This document shows, piece by piece, positions 61,981 through 64,000 of a DNA stretch of 64,000 nucleotides. The DNA comes from an uncultured Bacteroidales bacterium (GTDB lineage: Bacteria; Bacteroidota; Bacteroidia; Bacteroidales; Paludibacteraceae), in the NCBI GenBank assembly GCA_902766045.1, contig CACXCA010000017.1, positions 1 through 64,000 of the forward strand. The letters are read 5' to 3'. Both the position numbers and the translations under genes were made by a program. Below the pieces are notes generated by a model that was not told where the DNA came from, did not search any database, and was given only the letters and a program-made list of their open reading frames with translations. How positions within the stretch are numbered: the first letter of the stretch is position 1; each line of letters starts with the position of its first letter.

Positions 61981-64000
61981 CTATTGTTTAGCTGCCATAA
62001 TCACCTTAATTTCATTTCCTTGACTCATCAGATTCTTGAGCATCGCCTGGATATCCTCTTTCGAGATAGCATCCAAGGTGGGCAAATACTCTTTTTGCAG
62101 ATCCAACGACTCCTTGTAATAAGTGACAAGTGCATTCAAGACCCATCTGTTTTCCTTCTGGTTCTCTACATATTTATTCCGCAAGTTCTCTTTCACCTTA
62201 TTGAAATCCTTATCCAAAGGACCATTGAACATCAACGAGTCGATTCCCTCATGAATCAACAGTAACAAACGCTCCTCCAATTTAGGATCTGTATCAAATG
62301 TCATCTGCAAAGAACCCTTTTTCTCTGGGATATAAGACAAAGAAGAACGAACCCTCACACCATAAGTACCCCCTTCATTCTCACGCATGGACTCCAAATA
62401 ACGAATATCCAAAATATCAGCAATCAGCTGTAACGTAAGTTTATTTTTAAGTGTATAATCAATATCGCCTGTAAACAAAACATAATTAGAGGTTTTATTC
62501 ACCTGCATTTCACGTTCAAAGCGATTAACAACTGTTCCCTTGGGATTTCTTATTCCTAGGTCAATCCAATTCTCCACCTTCATCTTTTTCTGTTTTGGAA
62601 TACCACCCAAGTATTTCTCCACCATAGGCTTCACCGAATCTAAATTAAGATTTCCGACGAAATAGATCGTAAAATCCTTCGGATCCTCGAAACGAGTATC
62701 AAAGATTTCCAATGCACGATCTTGTGACACATCTTTCAAGCGATCTAACGTCATCGAGAAACTTCTTGGATGATAATTATTCACCACATTACGAACAGAA
62801 TCCGAGAATGCACGAGAAGGATCCTTGTCAGCATTAGCCAAAACAGCTCTGTACTGATTCATCAGAGCCTCATAACTCTCATCATCTTTTCTTGTTCCTT
62901 TAAAAGTAAGATATATCAGTTGCAACAAGGTCTCAAAATCCTTCACGTTAGAGTTTCCTGAGAATGACTCATCATACGTACCCACCGTAGGACGAAGACT
63001 CACACGTTTACCTGCCAATGCCTTGCTCAAATCCGTTTGAGAATATTTACCCATTCCATTACTTGTCGCAATGGAAGAGCATAAACTAGCAGAATACAAA
63101 TCAGCCAAATTAGGCACCTGAGATGTTCCGCCATAACTAAAGCCATAAACCAATATCTCATCCTCTTTCAACTGAGTAGGTTGAAGAATGACACGCAGAC
63201 CGTTCCCCAACACCCATTCCGTCACACCATCAATGACAGGATTATGACCAACCGATTTTACTTTCTGTGCTTTTAATTTACCCTCGATCAGATTCGCATC
63301 AATCGCTTTCTCCTGATAAGGCTGAACATCTGCCGTTTTTATATCTGTCAACATCTGAAGCACACGATTCTCCGAAGGAAATTTCACGGTCTCTTTTTTA
63401 GGACCAGTCATCGTCACCACCTGATTTTTATCCGTCACAAACTTAGCAGCCACCTCATTCACCATATCCAAGGTGAGAATAGACAATAGTTCCTTTGAAT
63501 TTTTATACTCCCACTCGATACCAGGGATTGGCGAGAAGTTCAAGAAATTATCAATATACTCTTTTACATACGCATCATTCTTTGTCTTATTCCGTTCATT
63601 GTATGCTTTTTCGTAGAAACTCAACAGATTCAGTTTAGCACGGTCCAACTCAGATTGTGTGAAACCATAACGTTTCATTCTCTCTGCCTCTTCCAACAAA
63701 GCTGCGAAAGCAATCTCTTCTTTTCCCTCTGAAGGAATAGCAATCAACGAAAAGACATCCACAGGGCGCACCTCCTCACCATAACCAACATACCCTGCCG
63801 CAAAAGGAGCATCCGCCTTAGTAGCCAGTTCGTCTAAACGATCACTAACCATATTTTCGATCAACGAATACGTCAGTTGCATCATATACCCCGTCATACT
63901 AGCTTTTATACGATCAGGCATAGGCGAATGTCTATACTGAATTTGTACACGGCAGTTCTTCGCTTCTTCATCCGTCAAGATAGCCACCAAAGGTTTATCA
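61981..64000 (-). CDS. M16-family peptidase, partial at the right edge
   Basis: The gene runs off the window: the frame continues past 64000 with no start codon (the first codons read DKPLVAILTDEEA), so the N-terminal domain that should carry HxxEH is not visible. The visible part (about 670 residues) contains the rest of the first M16 domain and a second one beginning LGNGLRVILQP, with FVGNLNLDSVKPMVEKYLGG. Such two-module secreted M16 peptidases (PqqL-like) cleave peptides in the periplasm. No signal peptide can be checked here. Confidence 0.82.
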   Translation of the reverse strand, partial: DKPLVAILTDEEAKNCRVQIQYRHSPMPDRIKASMTGYMMQLTYSLIENMVSDRLDELATKADAPFAAGYVGYGEEVRPVDVFSLIAIPSEGKEEIAFAALLEEAERMKRYGFTQSELDRAKLNLLSFYEKAYNERNKTKNDAYVKEYIDNFLNFSPIPGIEWEYKNSKELLSILTLDMVNEVAAKFVTDKNQVVTMTGPKKETVKFPSENRVLQMLTDIKTADVQPYQEKAIDANLIEGKLKAQKVKSVGHNPVIDGVTEWVLGNGLRVILQPTQLKEDEILVYGFSYGGTSQVPNLADLYSASLCSSIATSNGMGKYSQTDLSKALAGKRVSLRPTVGTYDESFSGNSNVKDFETLLQLIYLTFKGTRKDDESYEALMNQYRAVLANADKDPSRAFSDSVRNVVNNYHPRSFSMTLDRLKDVSQDRALEIFDTRFEDPKDFTIYFVGNLNLDSVKPMVEKYLGGIPKQKKMKVENWIDLGIRNPKGTVVNRFEREMQVNKTSNYVLFTGDIDYTLKNKLTLQLIADILDIRYLESMRENEGGTYGVRVRSSLSYIPEKKGSLQMTFDTDPKLEERLLLLIHEGIDSLMFNGPLDKDFNKVKENLRNKYVENQKENRWVLNALVTYYKESLDLQKEYLPTLDAISKEDIQAMLKNLMSQGNEIKVIMAAKQ

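Overview
The window reads as a chromosome segment from a low-to-medium GC member of the Bacteroidales. The evidence is taxon-typical: promoters of the Bacteroidetes type (a -33 TTTG about 19 nt before a -7 TAnnTTTG box) in front of many genes, few Shine-Dalgarno sequences, abundant secreted lipoproteins with SC(K/S/D)-type lipoboxes, a BspA-like leucine-rich repeat protein, a DUF4270 lipoprotein, C-terminal type IX secretion (T9SS) sorting domains, serine palmitoyltransferase for sphingolipids, and the carboxynorspermidine decarboxylase polyamine route. Genus cannot be fixed from the sequence alone.

Layout. 0-10 kb: cell-surface genes, namely a BspA-like lipoprotein, an internally duplicated cytosolic protein followed by a lipoprotein, a T9SS-exported esterase, and a promoter-to-terminator operon of a small T9SS cargo protein plus two CotH-kinase-family proteins. 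10-13 kb: a translationally coupled envelope cluster (YtxH-like, holin-like, small protein, ATP-grasp-like protein), then a promoter, two paralogous 26-27-residue hydrophobic peptides, a 15-residue basic ORF and a terminator. 13-21.7 kb: DUF4270 lipoprotein and short glycogen synthase, panC-panD, a lipoprotein, tRNA-Leu(GAG), tRNA-Gly(GCC) and a broken tRNA-Gly copy, aspartate kinase and nspC.

21.8-39.1 kb is an accessory region: a four-helix-bundle gene followed by a 9-bp tandem repeat and a decayed Gp37/Gp68-type gene; a probable structured noncoding RNA with its own -7 box and terminator; a 5-methylcytosine restriction-modification operon (C5 methyltransferase, McrB-like GTPase, LlaJI/McrC-like nuclease); an AlbA_2/ATPase protein with a Ser/Thr/Asn-rich linker; two RhuM proteins and a DUF2156-GNAT fusion in visibly GC-richer DNA; an AraC remnant; two flavodoxin-like proteins; a GH39-like glycosidase with a CBM6; and scrambled RhuM debris.

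39.1-64 kb is mostly housekeeping: serine hydrolase, TonB-like protein, GLUG-repeat lipoprotein, tRNA-Leu(CAA), paralogous membrane proteins, UvrD helicase, M16-like protein, kdsB, rRNA m5C methyltransferase, HAD phosphatase, cysS, a catalytically dead NlpC/P60-like protein, RHH protein and tadA, yraN, RluA-type synthase, spt, rarA-ctpA-nucleotidyltransferase operon, and a partial M16 peptidase running off the right edge. The most unusual signals are the twin micro-peptides at 12.4-12.65 kb and the structured RNA and leader in front of the restriction operon at 23.2-23.77 kb.
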